Below are positions 43,352-51,541 of a stretch of 64,000 bases of DNA, piece after piece. The notes under the pieces were generated by a model, which saw only the letters and a program-made list of their open reading frames with translations, had not been told where the DNA came from and ran no database searches. The translations under genes and the position numbers were made by a program. Source of the stretch: Streptomyces sp. HUAS MG91 (GTDB taxonomy: Bacteria > Actinomycetota > Actinomycetes > Streptomycetales > Streptomycetaceae); contig NZ_CP159534.1 of assembly GCF_040529335.1 (NCBI RefSeq), positions 6,696,001 to 6,760,000 of the forward strand, in the 5' to 3' direction. Numbering within the stretch: the first letter of the stretch is position 1; every line of letters starts with the position of its first letter.

Positions 43352-45360
43352 CTGATGCTATGGCTGGCACTTCGGTAGTTCAAGGGTGCTGCACCAACCA
43401 ACCACCGGACGCGGAGCGCGCCTTGGGTCCCCGGGGTGCGCACGGTGAGCGTGAGCCGGGTCAGAACCTCTCCCCAACTCCTGGTCAGCAGCGGATCGTC
43501 GAGCTTTCTGGGCTCGACGACGGCGGTGGCCGCCCCGGGGTCCCAGCGCATCTCCAGACCGCGGCCGCCGTCCGGGGAGGCGACCGTGGCCCAGCCGTCG
43601 CCGTGCTCGACGTGCCCGGCCAGGACGTGCCGCAGCGCGACCTCGGGCGGCCCGTCCCGCCAGCGGTCCTCGACGCTCACGTACGCGGCCGGGGTCTCCG
43701 GGGACGCCCGGGTGAGGCGCACCGTGCGGTCCCAGCGGCCGACCGTGCCGGGAGGATGGACGCCGCTCAGCTCGGCGCTGAACTCCGCCGCGAGAGCGTG
43801 GAGTTCGACGCCCACCTCGCGGGCCCGGTACGCGGCGCCGGGACACTGCCCGGTGCCCGGTTCCGGCACGTTGTGCCAGCCGCTGGTGAACGGCCAGGCC
43901 GCGTAGCGGTCCGGGCCGAAGGTCCGCGCCGTGTACGTGGGCCGGCCGACGTCCACCACCAGCGGCCGGCCGTCCACGGCCACCCAGTACGAGCCGACGT
44001 CCAGGTGGTTGTGGTGCTCGCCGTTGTGGCCGCCCTTCACGGCGAGCGTGAGCCCGTCGGTGCTCCCGGCCGCCTCGCGGGCCACCAGGACCTGCAACCG
44101 CGGCAGCCAGGTCTCCCGGGCCGGCCAGGACGGCTCCGGCGCGGGCCCGGTCACGGCCCGGCACCAGTCCGGGTCGGCCAGTGCGGCCAGTGCCCTGCCC
44201 AGACCCGCCCGCGGGGGAGCGGCACAGCCCTGCCGCCGCGCCCCGGCCAGCGCGTGCGCCACCGTGTCCGGCTGCCCGAGCCGCCCGCCCCAGCGGAACG
44301 CCACCTGCCAGGGCTGGCGGGTGTCCAGGCGGGCGGGCGCGTCCCCGACGTTCACGTACCAGTCGGCGCCGAAGTGCATCCGCCGCGGATACTTCAACAG
44401 CTCTGCCAGCAGCGGGAGTTCACGGGCGTCGAGCGCCGGTCCGCCGGCGTCGGCGAGCAGGTCGAGGATCTCCAGGAGGCGGCAGGCGCCCGCCCACCAG
44501 TAGGAGATGCCCTCGTCGATGCCGCCGTCGTCGGGCAGCACGCGGACATAGTGGTCCAGGCCCTCGACGACCCGCGAGACGAGCCGGGTGCGGCGCGCCC
44601 TGTTGTCGGGGTTGTCGGGGTTGTCGGGGTTGTCGCACAACAGCAGCGCGGCGGCCAGGACCGCGCCGAGGATCCACGGATTCCAGTTGTTGGCCCCGCC
44701 GTCCGCGCCGAGCCACGGCCAGTCCCCGCGCCGCTCGAAGGGCCCGAGCAGCCGCCGGTCCACCTCCCGCCGCAGCCGCCGCCGCAGGCCCGGCGCGCGC
44801 CGGTCGAGGTGCGGGCCGAGCGCGTGGTCCGCCCAGGCGAACAGCGCGGCGACCTCGGCGGCGCCCAGGTCCGGGTACGGATCGTCGGGGTCCGGCACGA
44901 CCTCGCCGCGCGCCGCCGCGAACCGCTCGTGCGGCGCCCAGCACCAGGTGCTCGCCTCGGCGAACGCCACGAGCCCGTCGACCGCCGCGTCCAGGTGCGG
45001 GCAGGCGCCGGGCGCCGGGTCGGCCGCGTCCGCCGACTCGCCGGTCAGGACGGCGGCCAGGCACAGCAGGGAGATCCGCTCCTGCAACCGCCAGGCCGCG
45101 TCCTCGTACGCGCTCCGGTTCCCGTCGCGCAGCGCGCGGGCCCAGGCACCGGCCGTCAGCCGGGGCGCCGCACGCCCCAACTCCGCGGCCGCGTCGTCCA
45201 GTACGCGCTCGCGCAGCGGCCCCGGCACGGCGTCCCACACCTCGCGGCGGGTGACGTCGGGCACCACGAGCCGGGCGGTCGGCGCGGCGAGCGCCCCCTC
45301 CGGAAGGGGCAGCAGGCGCGCGCTCAGCGGACCCGGCGCGCCGGGCACGGACTCACGCAT
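43342..45360 (-). CDS. heparinase II/III-like polysaccharide lyase
   Basis: A 672-residue cytoplasmic protein: an (alpha/alpha) toroid over about 50-400 and a C-terminal beta-sandwich (about 400-665) with GGHNGEHHNHLDVGSY, the heparinase II/III catalytic/metal-site signature (His-Asn-His-x-Asp). Relatives (PL12, 15, 17, 21 and others) cleave uronate-containing oligosaccharides by beta-elimination. No signal peptide, so it acts on imported oligosaccharides. Residues about 242-252 are a DNP microrepeat from a 9-bp DNA repeat. The ATG overlaps the end of the fucosidase gene by eight bases. Its exact substrate is unknown. Confidence 0.8.
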   Translation of the reverse strand: MRESVPGAPGPLSARLLPLPEGALAAPTARLVVPDVTRREVWDAVPGPLRERVLDDAAAELGRAAPRLTAGAWARALRDGNRSAYEDAAWRLQERISLLCLAAVLTGESADAADPAPGACPHLDAAVDGLVAFAEASTWCWAPHERFAAARGEVVPDPDDPYPDLGAAEVAALFAWADHALGPHLDRRAPGLRRRLRREVDRRLLGPFERRGDWPWLGADGGANNWNPWILGAVLAAALLLCDNPDNPDNPDNRARRTRLVSRVVEGLDHYVRVLPDDGGIDEGISYWWAGACRLLEILDLLADAGGPALDARELPLLAELLKYPRRMHFGADWYVNVGDAPARLDTRQPWQVAFRWGGRLGQPDTVAHALAGARRQGCAAPPRAGLGRALAALADPDWCRAVTGPAPEPSWPARETWLPRLQVLVAREAAGSTDGLTLAVKGGHNGEHHNHLDVGSYWVAVDGRPLVVDVGRPTYTARTFGPDRYAAWPFTSGWHNVPEPGTGQCPGAAYRAREVGVELHALAAEFSAELSGVHPPGTVGRWDRTVRLTRASPETPAAYVSVEDRWRDGPPEVALRHVLAGHVEHGDGWATVASPDGGRGLEMRWDPGAATAVVEPRKLDDPLLTRSWGEVLTRLTLTVRTPGTQGALRVRWLVGAAPLNYRSASHSISNR
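44603..44635. repeat. 9-bp tandem repeat inside the lyase gene
   Basis: TTGTCGGGG is repeated 3.7 times head to tail; on the coding strand it gives Asp-Asn-Pro repeated. It is in frame (three codons per unit), so copy-number change would lengthen or shorten a surface loop without a frameshift. Confidence 0.8.
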
Positions 45361-46654
45361 CCGCGTCGGTGTCGTCGGTGTCGTCAGGGGTGAGCTCCAG
45401 CTCGATCACCGGCAGCGGCACGTCCGGCCGCGCGATCGGCAGCGTCAGCGTCAGCGTGCCCGGCGGCTGGTTGTGCGGCGCCAGGTTGTTGTGCTCGGGC
45501 GGCGCCTGGTCGATCTCCTGGAAGCGGATCTCCGAGCCGTCGTGCAGGAACTGGGCGTACCGCACCCGCCCGGCGAGGCCCGGCAGATGGAGGTGCTTGA
45601 GGGGCCAGGCGAGCAGATGCAGATACAGGTACCGGCCGCGCCGGGTGTACAGGGCGCCCGGCGGCGGCGGATACGCGCTCGGCCCGGCGCCCCGCACCGA
45701 CCGGATGTTCAGCGTGCTCCACTCCGCGACGGCCCGCAGGGTGTCGCGGGCGCGCGGGTCGAGGGCGCCCCGGCCGGTCGGGCCGACGTTCAGCAGCAGA
45801 TTGCCGCCGCATGCCACGGACTCCACCAGCATCCGTACCAGCAGCGCCGGGTCCTTGTAGTCGTGGTTGTCGCGGTCGTACCCCCACGAACCGTTCAGCG
45901 TGTGGCAGGCCTCCCACAGCACCCGCTCGCCGTCCCGCTCCAGGGGGCGGTCGGGCTGGTACTGCTCGGGTGTCACATAGTCGCCCGGAACGCCGAGCCG
46001 GTCGTTGACGAGGATGTCCGGCTGCAACTCACGGACGAGCGCCATCAGTTGCTCCGCGCCCCATTCCTCCGGGCCCTTCTCCGGGTAGCTGAAGTCGAAG
46101 AACAGCAGGTCGATGTCGCCGTAGCCCGTGAGCAGTTCGCGTATCTGGCCCTCCATGTACGCGCGGTAGCGGGCCATGTCGCGCGGCTCCCGCTCGGCGT
46201 TCGTCCCGCGCAGCGGGTGGTGCTCGTCGACCGTGAAGTCCGGGTGGTGCCAGTCGAGCAGCGAGTAGTACAGGCCCACCCGCAGCCCCTCGGCGCGCAT
46301 CGCGTCCACGAACTCCCGTACTAGGTCACGGCCGGTGGCCCGGACCGAGGTGTAGTCGGTGAGCGCCGAGTCGAACAGGCAGAAGCCGTCGTGGTGCTTG
46401 GTGGTCAGCACCGCGTACCGCATGCCCGACTCCCGCGCCTGCCGGGCCAGTTCACGGGCGTCGAAGAGTTCCGGGTCGAAGCGGTCCAGATAACGGTCGT
46501 ACGCCTCCTGCGACATGGCCTCCCGGCTGCGCACCCACTCGTGCCGCGCCGCCATGCTGTACAGGCCGAAATGAACGAACAGACCGAACCGCGCCTCCTC
46601 GAACCATGCGGTGCGGGAGGGGAGTTGAGGCGGGTCGGTAAGGGCACCGGGCAC
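45353..46654 (-). CDS. GH29 alpha-L-fucosidase
   Basis: A 433-residue cytoplasmic alpha-L-fucosidase of family GH29. WFEEARFGLFVHFGLYS (17-33), TKHHDGFCLFDS (85-96) and LLFFDFSY with nucleophile Asp187 are diagnostic, and GGNLLLNVGPTGRG (about 287-300) closes the barrel. It removes terminal alpha-L-fucose from imported oligosaccharides with retention. I chose GTG 46654 because AGGAG precedes it by six bases; ATG 46672 or 46699 would give longer N-termini without good sites. It heads a two-gene unit with the heparinase-like lyase. Two operator copies lie upstream. Confidence 0.92.
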   Translation of the reverse strand: MPGALTDPPQLPSRTAWFEEARFGLFVHFGLYSMAARHEWVRSREAMSQEAYDRYLDRFDPELFDARELARQARESGMRYAVLTTKHHDGFCLFDSALTDYTSVRATGRDLVREFVDAMRAEGLRVGLYYSLLDWHHPDFTVDEHHPLRGTNAEREPRDMARYRAYMEGQIRELLTGYGDIDLLFFDFSYPEKGPEEWGAEQLMALVRELQPDILVNDRLGVPGDYVTPEQYQPDRPLERDGERVLWEACHTLNGSWGYDRDNHDYKDPALLVRMLVESVACGGNLLLNVGPTGRGALDPRARDTLRAVAEWSTLNIRSVRGAGPSAYPPPPGALYTRRGRYLYLHLLAWPLKHLHLPGLAGRVRYAQFLHDGSEIRFQEIDQAPPEHNNLAPHNQPPGTLTLTLPIARPDVPLPVIELELTPDDTDDTDADA

Positions 46655-46699
46655 GGGGAGCTCCTGACACATGGGCGGTGTGAACAGCATTGACAGCAC

Positions 46700-46716
46700 T
46701 AATCGATTGGCTGTTA
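46700..46716. promoter_or_regulatory. regulon operator, copy 6 (weak)
   Basis: TAATCGATTGGCTGTTA has the left half AATCGAT but a poor right half. It lies beside copy 7, 46 bases before the fucosidase start. Confidence 0.4.
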
Positions 46717-46720
46717 TCTA

Positions 46721-46737
46721 CCATCGATAGGCGATGA
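46721..46737. promoter_or_regulatory. regulon operator, copy 7
   Basis: CCATCGATAGGCGATGA keeps CATCG-ATAGG-CGATG. It is in the divergent promoter region between the fucosidase and the RraA-type gene, 45 bases before the latter. Confidence 0.7.
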
Positions 46738-46781
46738 TGTCACTGGCGTTGCGTGCGACGAGCGCGCGGAGAGGCACGTGC

Positions 46782-47579
46782 ATGCACCCGAATGGGGAGA
46801 ACCACGGTGGCTACGAGTCGATGCGGGCGCCGGTCCACACCGCGTCCTACACCCGGCCCACCGCACGGATGGTGGAGGCGCTGCGGGGCGTGAGCGCGGC
46901 GACCGCCTGCGCGAAACTGCACCAGATGGGCATCACCCGGACGTTCATCGACGGCCCCGTACCGCTGCACCGCGAGCCGGACGTCAAGATCACCGGCGGC
47001 GCCGTGACCCTGCAGTTCCTGCCGCAGCGCGAGGACGTCTTCAACGGCGCGGAGCAGGAGGACATCGAGCGCAAGACCCCGCTGTGGGGCGTCCTGGAGT
47101 CGGTGCGGCCCGGCGACGTGCTGGTCGTCTCCGCGCACGGCAGCCACTTCACCGGCTGCCTCGGCGACATGCTGGTGCGCTACTTCAAGCTGCGCGGCGG
47201 CGCCGGCATCGTCGTCGACGGACGGGTGCGGGACGCGGCCCGGATCCGGGAGCTCGGCGTGCCCGTCTGGTGCACCGGCGTCACCCCGCACTACGCCTCA
47301 CAGACCGAGCTGTTCCCCTCGGCGTTCAACGTGGCGGTGGGCGTGGGCGGTTCACTCGTCACACCCGGCGACCTGATCGTCGCCGACGAGGACGGCGCGG
47401 TCGTCGTCCCGCAGGACAAGGCGGTGCCGCTCGCCGAGGACTCCCTGCTGCACCAGGACCGGGAGGAGTTCGCCCGCCTCCGCCTCGACCAGGGCGCACG
47501 GCTCTCCGACTACTACCCGCTCAGCGGCGACAGCCTGACGGAGTACCGCGCCTACGTGGCGAGCCGCGCCGCCGACTGA
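46782..47579 (+). CDS. RraA-family aldolase/decarboxylase-like protein
   Basis: A 265-residue RraA/DlpA-type protein (regulator of RNase E fold; in catabolic loci usually a class II pyruvate aldolase such as 4-hydroxy-4-methyl-2-oxoglutarate aldolase). Core motifs are VSAHGSHFTGCLGDMLVRYFKLRG and IVVDGRVRDAARIRELGVPVW (Gly and Asp/Arg of the metal and pyruvate sites). In this locus it may cleave the 2-keto-3-deoxy acid made from fuconate, because no other aldolase gene is present; that is inference. ATG 46782 has AGAGG seven bases upstream; ATG 46821 is an alternative. Confidence 0.82.
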   Translation: MHPNGENHGGYESMRAPVHTASYTRPTARMVEALRGVSAATACAKLHQMGITRTFIDGPVPLHREPDVKITGGAVTLQFLPQREDVFNGAEQEDIERKTPLWGVLESVRPGDVLVVSAHGSHFTGCLGDMLVRYFKLRGGAGIVVDGRVRDAARIRELGVPVWCTGVTPHYASQTELFPSAFNVAVGVGGSLVTPGDLIVADEDGAVVVPQDKAVPLAEDSLLHQDREEFARLRLDQGARLSDYYPLSGDSLTEYRAYVASRAAD

Positions 47580-47586
47580 CCCACGG

Positions 47587-47607
47587 GGGGGCTGCCGCGC
47601 AGCCCCC
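47587..47607 (+). terminator. terminator after the RraA-type gene
   Basis: GGGGGCTG and CAGCCCCC form a perfect 8-bp stem around CCGCG, seven bases after the stop. Confidence 0.6.
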
Positions 47608-47770
47608 TCGCACGCCGCAGTCCCGCTGAACCGACCGGCCGCCGCCTCGTCCCCGGCGGCCTGTGCGATGCATCCGCTCCCGCCCGCCGCCGAAGGGTGG
47701 CGAAACGCGCATTCCGTGCGCAGGCGGACCGACGGCAGTCGCCGTGCGGAACGAGTGGGATAATGCGTTC

Positions 47771-48166
47771 ATGCGTGCGTCTTTGCAGGTCACAGTTGAC
47801 TGCGACCCGGAGCTGTCGACCATCGTCGTCACCGGGGACTGTGACGAGGACTCCGAGTACCTGTTGACAGAAGCTCTCGCGAAGGTCTTCGCGGTGGAGC
47901 CCCGCGTCCTGGAAGTCGACGTGAGCGGGGTGGGATTTGGCGACTCCACCCTCCTGCACGCTCTGTTGCAGGCCCTGCACACCCAGTCCAGCCGTCAGCG
48001 GCGGCTCGCGCTGCGCAGCCCGCTCGGTGAGGCGGTCGAGCGGTTGCTCACCGTCACCGGAACCCTGGACGTGTTCGAGCGCTGCGTGGTGGACGGGGCG
48101 TCGCCGCAGGACGGTTCGCCGCGCGGGCCCGGGGCGACTCTCGGAGGGCACGAGCGTGCAGAGTGA
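47771..48166 (+). CDS. STAS-domain protein (anti-sigma-factor-antagonist type)
   Basis: A 131-residue STAS protein. The fold is seen as TIVVTGDCDEDSEYLLTEALA, VLEVDVSGVGFGDSTLLHALLQA (phospho-Ser region, GDST) and LALRSPLGEAVERLLTVTGTLDVFE. It would bind an RsbW-like ATPase when unphosphorylated. The next gene, starting within or just after its end, is such an ATPase, so the two look like a partner-switching pair. An Asp/Pro/Gly-rich C-terminal tail (about 105-131) is not part of the domain. Confidence 0.82.
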   Translation: MRASLQVTVDCDPELSTIVVTGDCDEDSEYLLTEALAKVFAVEPRVLEVDVSGVGFGDSTLLHALLQALHTQSSRQRRLALRSPLGEAVERLLTVTGTLDVFERCVVDGASPQDGSPRGPGATLGGHERAE

Positions 48167-48218
48167 GGGATTTGCGCAGGCCAGTGGCGCTCGCGGCCGA
48201 CGAGGGCAGGAGAGCGAC

Positions 48219-48659
48219 ATGAGGCCAGAGCACTCGGACGGCCGCGAGGTCTCCTGTCCACCGACACCGTTCGCCGCCGCACCGCTCACCCTGTCCGGCG
48301 CGGAGACGCGTGAGGTGGTCCGTCATGCCGTCCTCGCCTGCCTGAACGGCGACGCCCCCGAGACGCCCGCGACGCGGAACCTCCTGGCGGAGGCGCAGCT
48401 GGTCTGTTCCGAGCTGGTGTCGAACGCCCGCCGTCACGGTGGGGGGCTCTACTGGTTCGAGGCGCACGCCCGCAACGGTCTCGTCGTGATCGAGGTGGGC
48501 GACCGCAGCACCCGCACGCCCCGGTCGCCGCGGCGGGACGCCACGGAACCGGGCGGCTTCGGCTGGGAGCTGGTGCGGCGACTGTCCGAGCGGGTCGAGG
48601 TGACGGTCCGGCCCGACGGAGCAGGGAAGATCATCAGGGCGGTCATCCGCGTCGTCTGA
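48219..48659 (+). CDS. ATP-binding protein, RsbW-like HATPase domain
   Basis: A 146-residue HATPase_c_2 protein. N box AEAQLVCSELVSNARRHGGGL; G-box region GGFGWELVRRLSERVEVTVRPDG. It is likely the kinase/anti-sigma partner of the STAS protein encoded just before it. The ATG at 48219 follows AGGAG by six bases. A GTG at 48156, which follows GGAGGG and overlaps the STAS stop, is an equally good start and would add 21 residues. It converges with gvpK (34-base gap). Confidence 0.82.
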   Translation: MRPEHSDGREVSCPPTPFAAAPLTLSGAETREVVRHAVLACLNGDAPETPATRNLLAEAQLVCSELVSNARRHGGGLYWFEAHARNGLVVIEVGDRSTRTPRSPRRDATEPGGFGWELVRRLSERVEVTVRPDGAGKIIRAVIRVV

Positions 48660-48693
48660 CCCCGCCGACCGTGCGGCGCGCCCCCGGGACCGG

Positions 48694-48990
48694 TCAGCGC
48701 GGCAGCAGCGGACCCAGCGGACCCAGGTCGATGTTCAGATCCTCGGGAGCGAGGTCGTAGCGGTCGCGCAGCTCGGCCATCCGGTCCTCCAGCAGCATCA
48801 AGGTCAGGCCGACACGCTCCTCCTGATCCTCCGTCAGATCGCCCGTGTCGAAACGGCGCAACGCCTGACGTTCCATCAGCTGCCGCAGCAGCTCCACGAT
48901 GGTCAGTACGAGCTTCATCAGATCGCGCTCCACCGTGTCGTGGTCGATCTGGACCCTTCCGCGCGGAGCGGGCTCGTCGTGTGTACTCAC
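48694..48990 (-). CDS. gvpK: gas vesicle protein GvpK
   Basis: A 98-residue GvpK, recognised by QIDHDTVERDLMKLVLTIVELLRQLMERQALRRFD and DRYDLAPEDLNIDLGPLG. GvpK is needed for vesicle growth in other organisms. It is the last gene of the operon; its GTG overlaps the gvpS stop (GTGA). Confidence 0.93.
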   Translation of the reverse strand: MSTHDEPAPRGRVQIDHDTVERDLMKLVLTIVELLRQLMERQALRRFDTGDLTEDQEERVGLTLMLLEDRMAELRDRYDLAPEDLNIDLGPLGPLLPR

Positions 48991-49175
48991 AGCAGGTCTT
49001 CCCAGGGCGAGGGGACATTCTCGTTCACCGAACTGATCAGGGCGTTGAGATTGATCCGCACGAGATCCACGTCGGCGATGCGCAGGGTGACGTCTCCCGC
49101 GAGGACCACTCCGCCCGCGAGCAGCCGGTCGAGGAGGTCGACCAGGGCGATCTCCCGCCGTTCGATCACGGTCAT
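48987..49175 (-). CDS. gvpS: gas vesicle protein GvpS (GvpA family)
   Basis: A 62-residue GvpA-like protein: EIALVDLLDRLLAGGVVLAG, then DVTLRIADVDLVRINLNALISSV. It lacks the longer C-terminus of gvpA and gvpJ. Such small A-family proteins may cap or nucleate the shell. It overlaps both neighbours by four bases (ATGA with gvpL, GTGA with gvpK). Confidence 0.9.
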   Translation of the reverse strand: MTVIERREIALVDLLDRLLAGGVVLAGDVTLRIADVDLVRINLNALISSVNENVPSPWEDLL

Positions 49176-50032
49176 CGCGTCCCCCCTGCCGCAGGCCGGG
49201 CCTCGGACCGCTCCTCGGGAGGAGTGGAGAAGGAGTAGGCGGCCCACGGGCCGGTCAGCTCCACGCGCAGGCCGGGGGCCCGTTCCGCGTCCCGGTTCAC
49301 GTACTCCACGAAGGACTCCGCCTCCGAACGGTGCACCAGGTAGGCCGCGTTGAGGACATTGCGGCCGGACGAACCGCTCAGCTCCGAGTTCTGCGGGGGG
49401 TGGATCCGGGCGTCGTCGGCGCGCCCGGCCAGCGCGTCGTGCAGTTCCTGCGCGAAGGTCTCCGCCAGCCGCCACGCGTCGTCCCGTTCCGTCCGCTCGG
49501 CGCGGCGGCGGCGGAGGAAGTCGCGGCCCGAGCCCGAGGCGAGCGCCGCCGAGGAGAGGCGCTCCCGCCGGCCGCCGTTCGGCGCGGCGGAGGCACCGGT
49601 GGGGGTGGGCGTGCCGTCCTGCCCGGTCTGCGAGGCCGTCTCCACATGCACCTTGACACCCCATTCCACCCGGTCCCGCAGGCGGTCGAGAGAGGCACGG
49701 AAGCGCTCCGCCTCTCCCTCGAGCATGGCCCGTACGCCGCTGTCGTCGTGGAACACCGTCGCCAGACGCAGGGGGAGCGGGCTGGCGACCGAGGCCAGCG
49801 CCGCGATCACGGACTGGTGCGCCCTGGCCGTCTCGGACAGCCAGTCGAGATTCTCCAGGTTCCGGCGCAGTGCCGTCTCGGCGAACTGCTCGGCGGGCAC
49901 ATGACCGACCACGGCGGTCAGACCGGCATGGGCGATCAGGTGCGGGGGAGCCCCCGCGACGCCGGTCACATCCGAGGCGAGCGGGGCGTCGAGGGAGTCG
50001 CAGACCGCGTAGACATAGCGCAACTCAGTCAC
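49172..50032 (-). CDS. gvpL: gas vesicle protein GvpL (GvpL/GvpF family)
   Basis: A 286-residue GvpL/F protein. LRYVYAVCDSLDAPL opens the first domain, and LPLRLATVFHDDSGVRAMLEG and RVEWGVKVHVE are family motifs; AYLVHRSEAESFVEYVN and LTGPWAAYSF close it. A Gly/Ser/Arg-rich stretch (about 138-178) is inserted in the middle. These proteins are vesicle-assembly factors that bind GvpA. Confidence 0.92.
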   Translation of the reverse strand: MTELRYVYAVCDSLDAPLASDVTGVAGAPPHLIAHAGLTAVVGHVPAEQFAETALRRNLENLDWLSETARAHQSVIAALASVASPLPLRLATVFHDDSGVRAMLEGEAERFRASLDRLRDRVEWGVKVHVETASQTGQDGTPTPTGASAAPNGGRRERLSSAALASGSGRDFLRRRRAERTERDDAWRLAETFAQELHDALAGRADDARIHPPQNSELSGSSGRNVLNAAYLVHRSEAESFVEYVNRDAERAPGLRVELTGPWAAYSFSTPPEERSEARPAAGGTR

Positions 50033-50387
50033 GTGACGTCTCCGTTTCGTGGGCCGGGTCGAGCGAGTCCTGCGCCCGGGAGTCCTCCAGAGCCGCCAGT
50101 CGCTGTCTCAACTCGGCGTTCTCGCGGGCGAGTTCCTGGTGCCGGGCGCCCGAGGACAGTGCCGGATCGTGCTCCCACCAGTCGATGCCCATCTCCTTGG
50201 CCTTGTCGATGGAGGCGACGATCAGACGCAGCTTGATGGTGAGCAGCTCGATGTCGAGCAGATTGATCTTGATGTCACCGGCGATCACGATGCCCTTGTC
50301 GAGAACGCGCTCGAGGATGTCGGCGAGGTTGGCCCCCGAACTCCCGCCGCCGAGAGGGGAGTCGGGGAAGCTGTTCGCGGGTCCCAT
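50025..50387 (-). CDS. gvpJ: gas vesicle protein GvpJ (GvpA family)
   Basis: A 120-residue GvpA-family protein: NLADILERVLDKGIVIAGDIKINLLDIELLTIKLRLIVASIDKAKEMG is the conserved shell-protein core, split here at residues 20-67. A charged coiled coil (HQELARENAELRQRLAALEDS) follows, as expected for GvpJ. It overlaps gvpZ by one base and gvpL by eight. Confidence 0.9.
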   Translation of the reverse strand: MGPANSFPDSPLGGGSSGANLADILERVLDKGIVIAGDIKINLLDIELLTIKLRLIVASIDKAKEMGIDWWEHDPALSSGARHQELARENAELRQRLAALEDSRAQDSLDPAHETETSRD

Positions 50388-51541
50388 CAGCGGCCTCGCG
50401 CCCCGGCCGGCTCGTGACGCTCGGGCGCGTCCTCGGCGTCCGCGTCGTAGTCGTCCTCGTCCTCGGCGTCCTCGTACGCGCCCTCGTCCTCGTACTCGGC
50501 GTCGTCGTACTCGGCCTCGTCCTCGTACTCGGCGTCGTCCTCGTCGTCCTCGTAGGCCGGCTCGTCCTCGTCGACGTACTCCTCGGGGTCCTCCCCGTCC
50601 TCGTAGTCGTCGTACTCCTCGGCGTCGTCCTCGGCGGGCTGCTCCTCGGCCTCCGACTCCTCGGACGCGTTCCGGGCGTTCTCCTCTTCCTCCTCGGCCA
50701 CGGCGTCCTCGTGGGTCCGCACGACCTCGCCGTCCTGGATCTCGCCGCGCCATCCGTCGCTCGCCTCTCCCTTGATGGAGATGAAGCGGGCGAAGTGCTT
50801 GAGGTCGAGGCGGGCACGCCGGCCCTGGGCGCGCCAGATGTTGCCCGTCTTCTCGAACAGGCCCTTGGGGTAGTACTCGATGATCAGCAGGACGCGGGTG
50901 AGGTTCTCGCCCAGCTCGTGGAAGGTGACGACACCCTTGGTGGTGCCCTTGGCGCCCTCCGAGGTCCAGCAGATGCGCTGGTCGGGGACCTGCTCCGTGG
51001 TGTGCGCCTTCCAGCTCCGGCTCGACCAGAAGATCTTCATCTGCCAGTCGGAGGTGACGTCGTCCGCGCGGTTGGCGTTCTTCACACCGCGGGCGAACGT
51101 GGAGAACTCCTGGTACTGGGTCCACTGGTCGTACGCGGTGCGGACGTTCACGCCGACGTCGATGCTCTCGAGGATGACCGTCGGCTTCTTGCCCCCGCCG
51201 GCCTTGGACTTGCCCTTGCCGCCCTTGCCGAACATCCCCTTGACCCCGCTGACCAGGTTGTCCTTGAGATGTCCCGCGCCGACCTCGACGGCGCTGCGCA
51301 GGGGGCCCTTGCCCTCGGCCAGCTTCCGGCCGCCGTCCAGGGCCAGCTTGGCGAATCCGGGGCTGTTGCCCTCGGCGATGTCGTTCAGCTTGGTCGTCGT
51401 CTGGCCCAGCTTGCGTCCGGCGCCGGTGAGCAGGCGGGTCGCCTGCGCGGCGAGATAGTCCTGGGCCTCGGCCTTGAGCCGGTCCGCGGCCTGACTCTTG
51501 GCCAGGTCCTTCAGCGGGTTGGTGGCGGGCAGCTCAGCCAT
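50387..51541 (-). CDS. gvpZ: GvpZ, SRPBCC protein with a long acidic tail
   Basis: A 384-residue protein of the Streptomyces gvp set. The first 110 residues are helical and end in a Gly/Lys loop (GKGGKGKSKAGGGKK). An SRPBCC/cyclase-like domain follows (about 118-270; VILESIDVGVNVRTAYDQWTQYQ, TSEGAKGTTKGVVTFHELGEN). The final 100 residues are almost entirely Glu, Asp, Ala and Tyr (for example EEYDDYEDGEDPEEY). The tail is encoded by TCCTCG-type repetitive DNA. Function is unknown; a lipid- or protein-binding role at the vesicle surface is speculation. Confidence 0.82.
   Translation of the reverse strand: MAELPATNPLKDLAKSQAADRLKAEAQDYLAAQATRLLTGAGRKLGQTTTKLNDIAEGNSPGFAKLALDGGRKLAEGKGPLRSAVEVGAGHLKDNLVSGVKGMFGKGGKGKSKAGGGKKPTVILESIDVGVNVRTAYDQWTQYQEFSTFARGVKNANRADDVTSDWQMKIFWSSRSWKAHTTEQVPDQRICWTSEGAKGTTKGVVTFHELGENLTRVLLIIEYYPKGLFEKTGNIWRAQGRRARLDLKHFARFISIKGEASDGWRGEIQDGEVVRTHEDAVAEEEEENARNASEESEAEEQPAEDDAEEYDDYEDGEDPEEYVDEDEPAYEDDEDDAEYEDEAEYDDAEYEDEGAYEDAEDEDDYDADAEDAPERHEPAGARGR
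50440..50640. repeat. low-complexity TCCTCG/TCGTACTCGG-rich stretch in gvpZ
   Basis: Degenerate hexamer-like repeats (TCCTCG, TCGTAC, TCGGCG) encode the acidic tail. They are candidates for length variation between strains. Confidence 0.6.
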
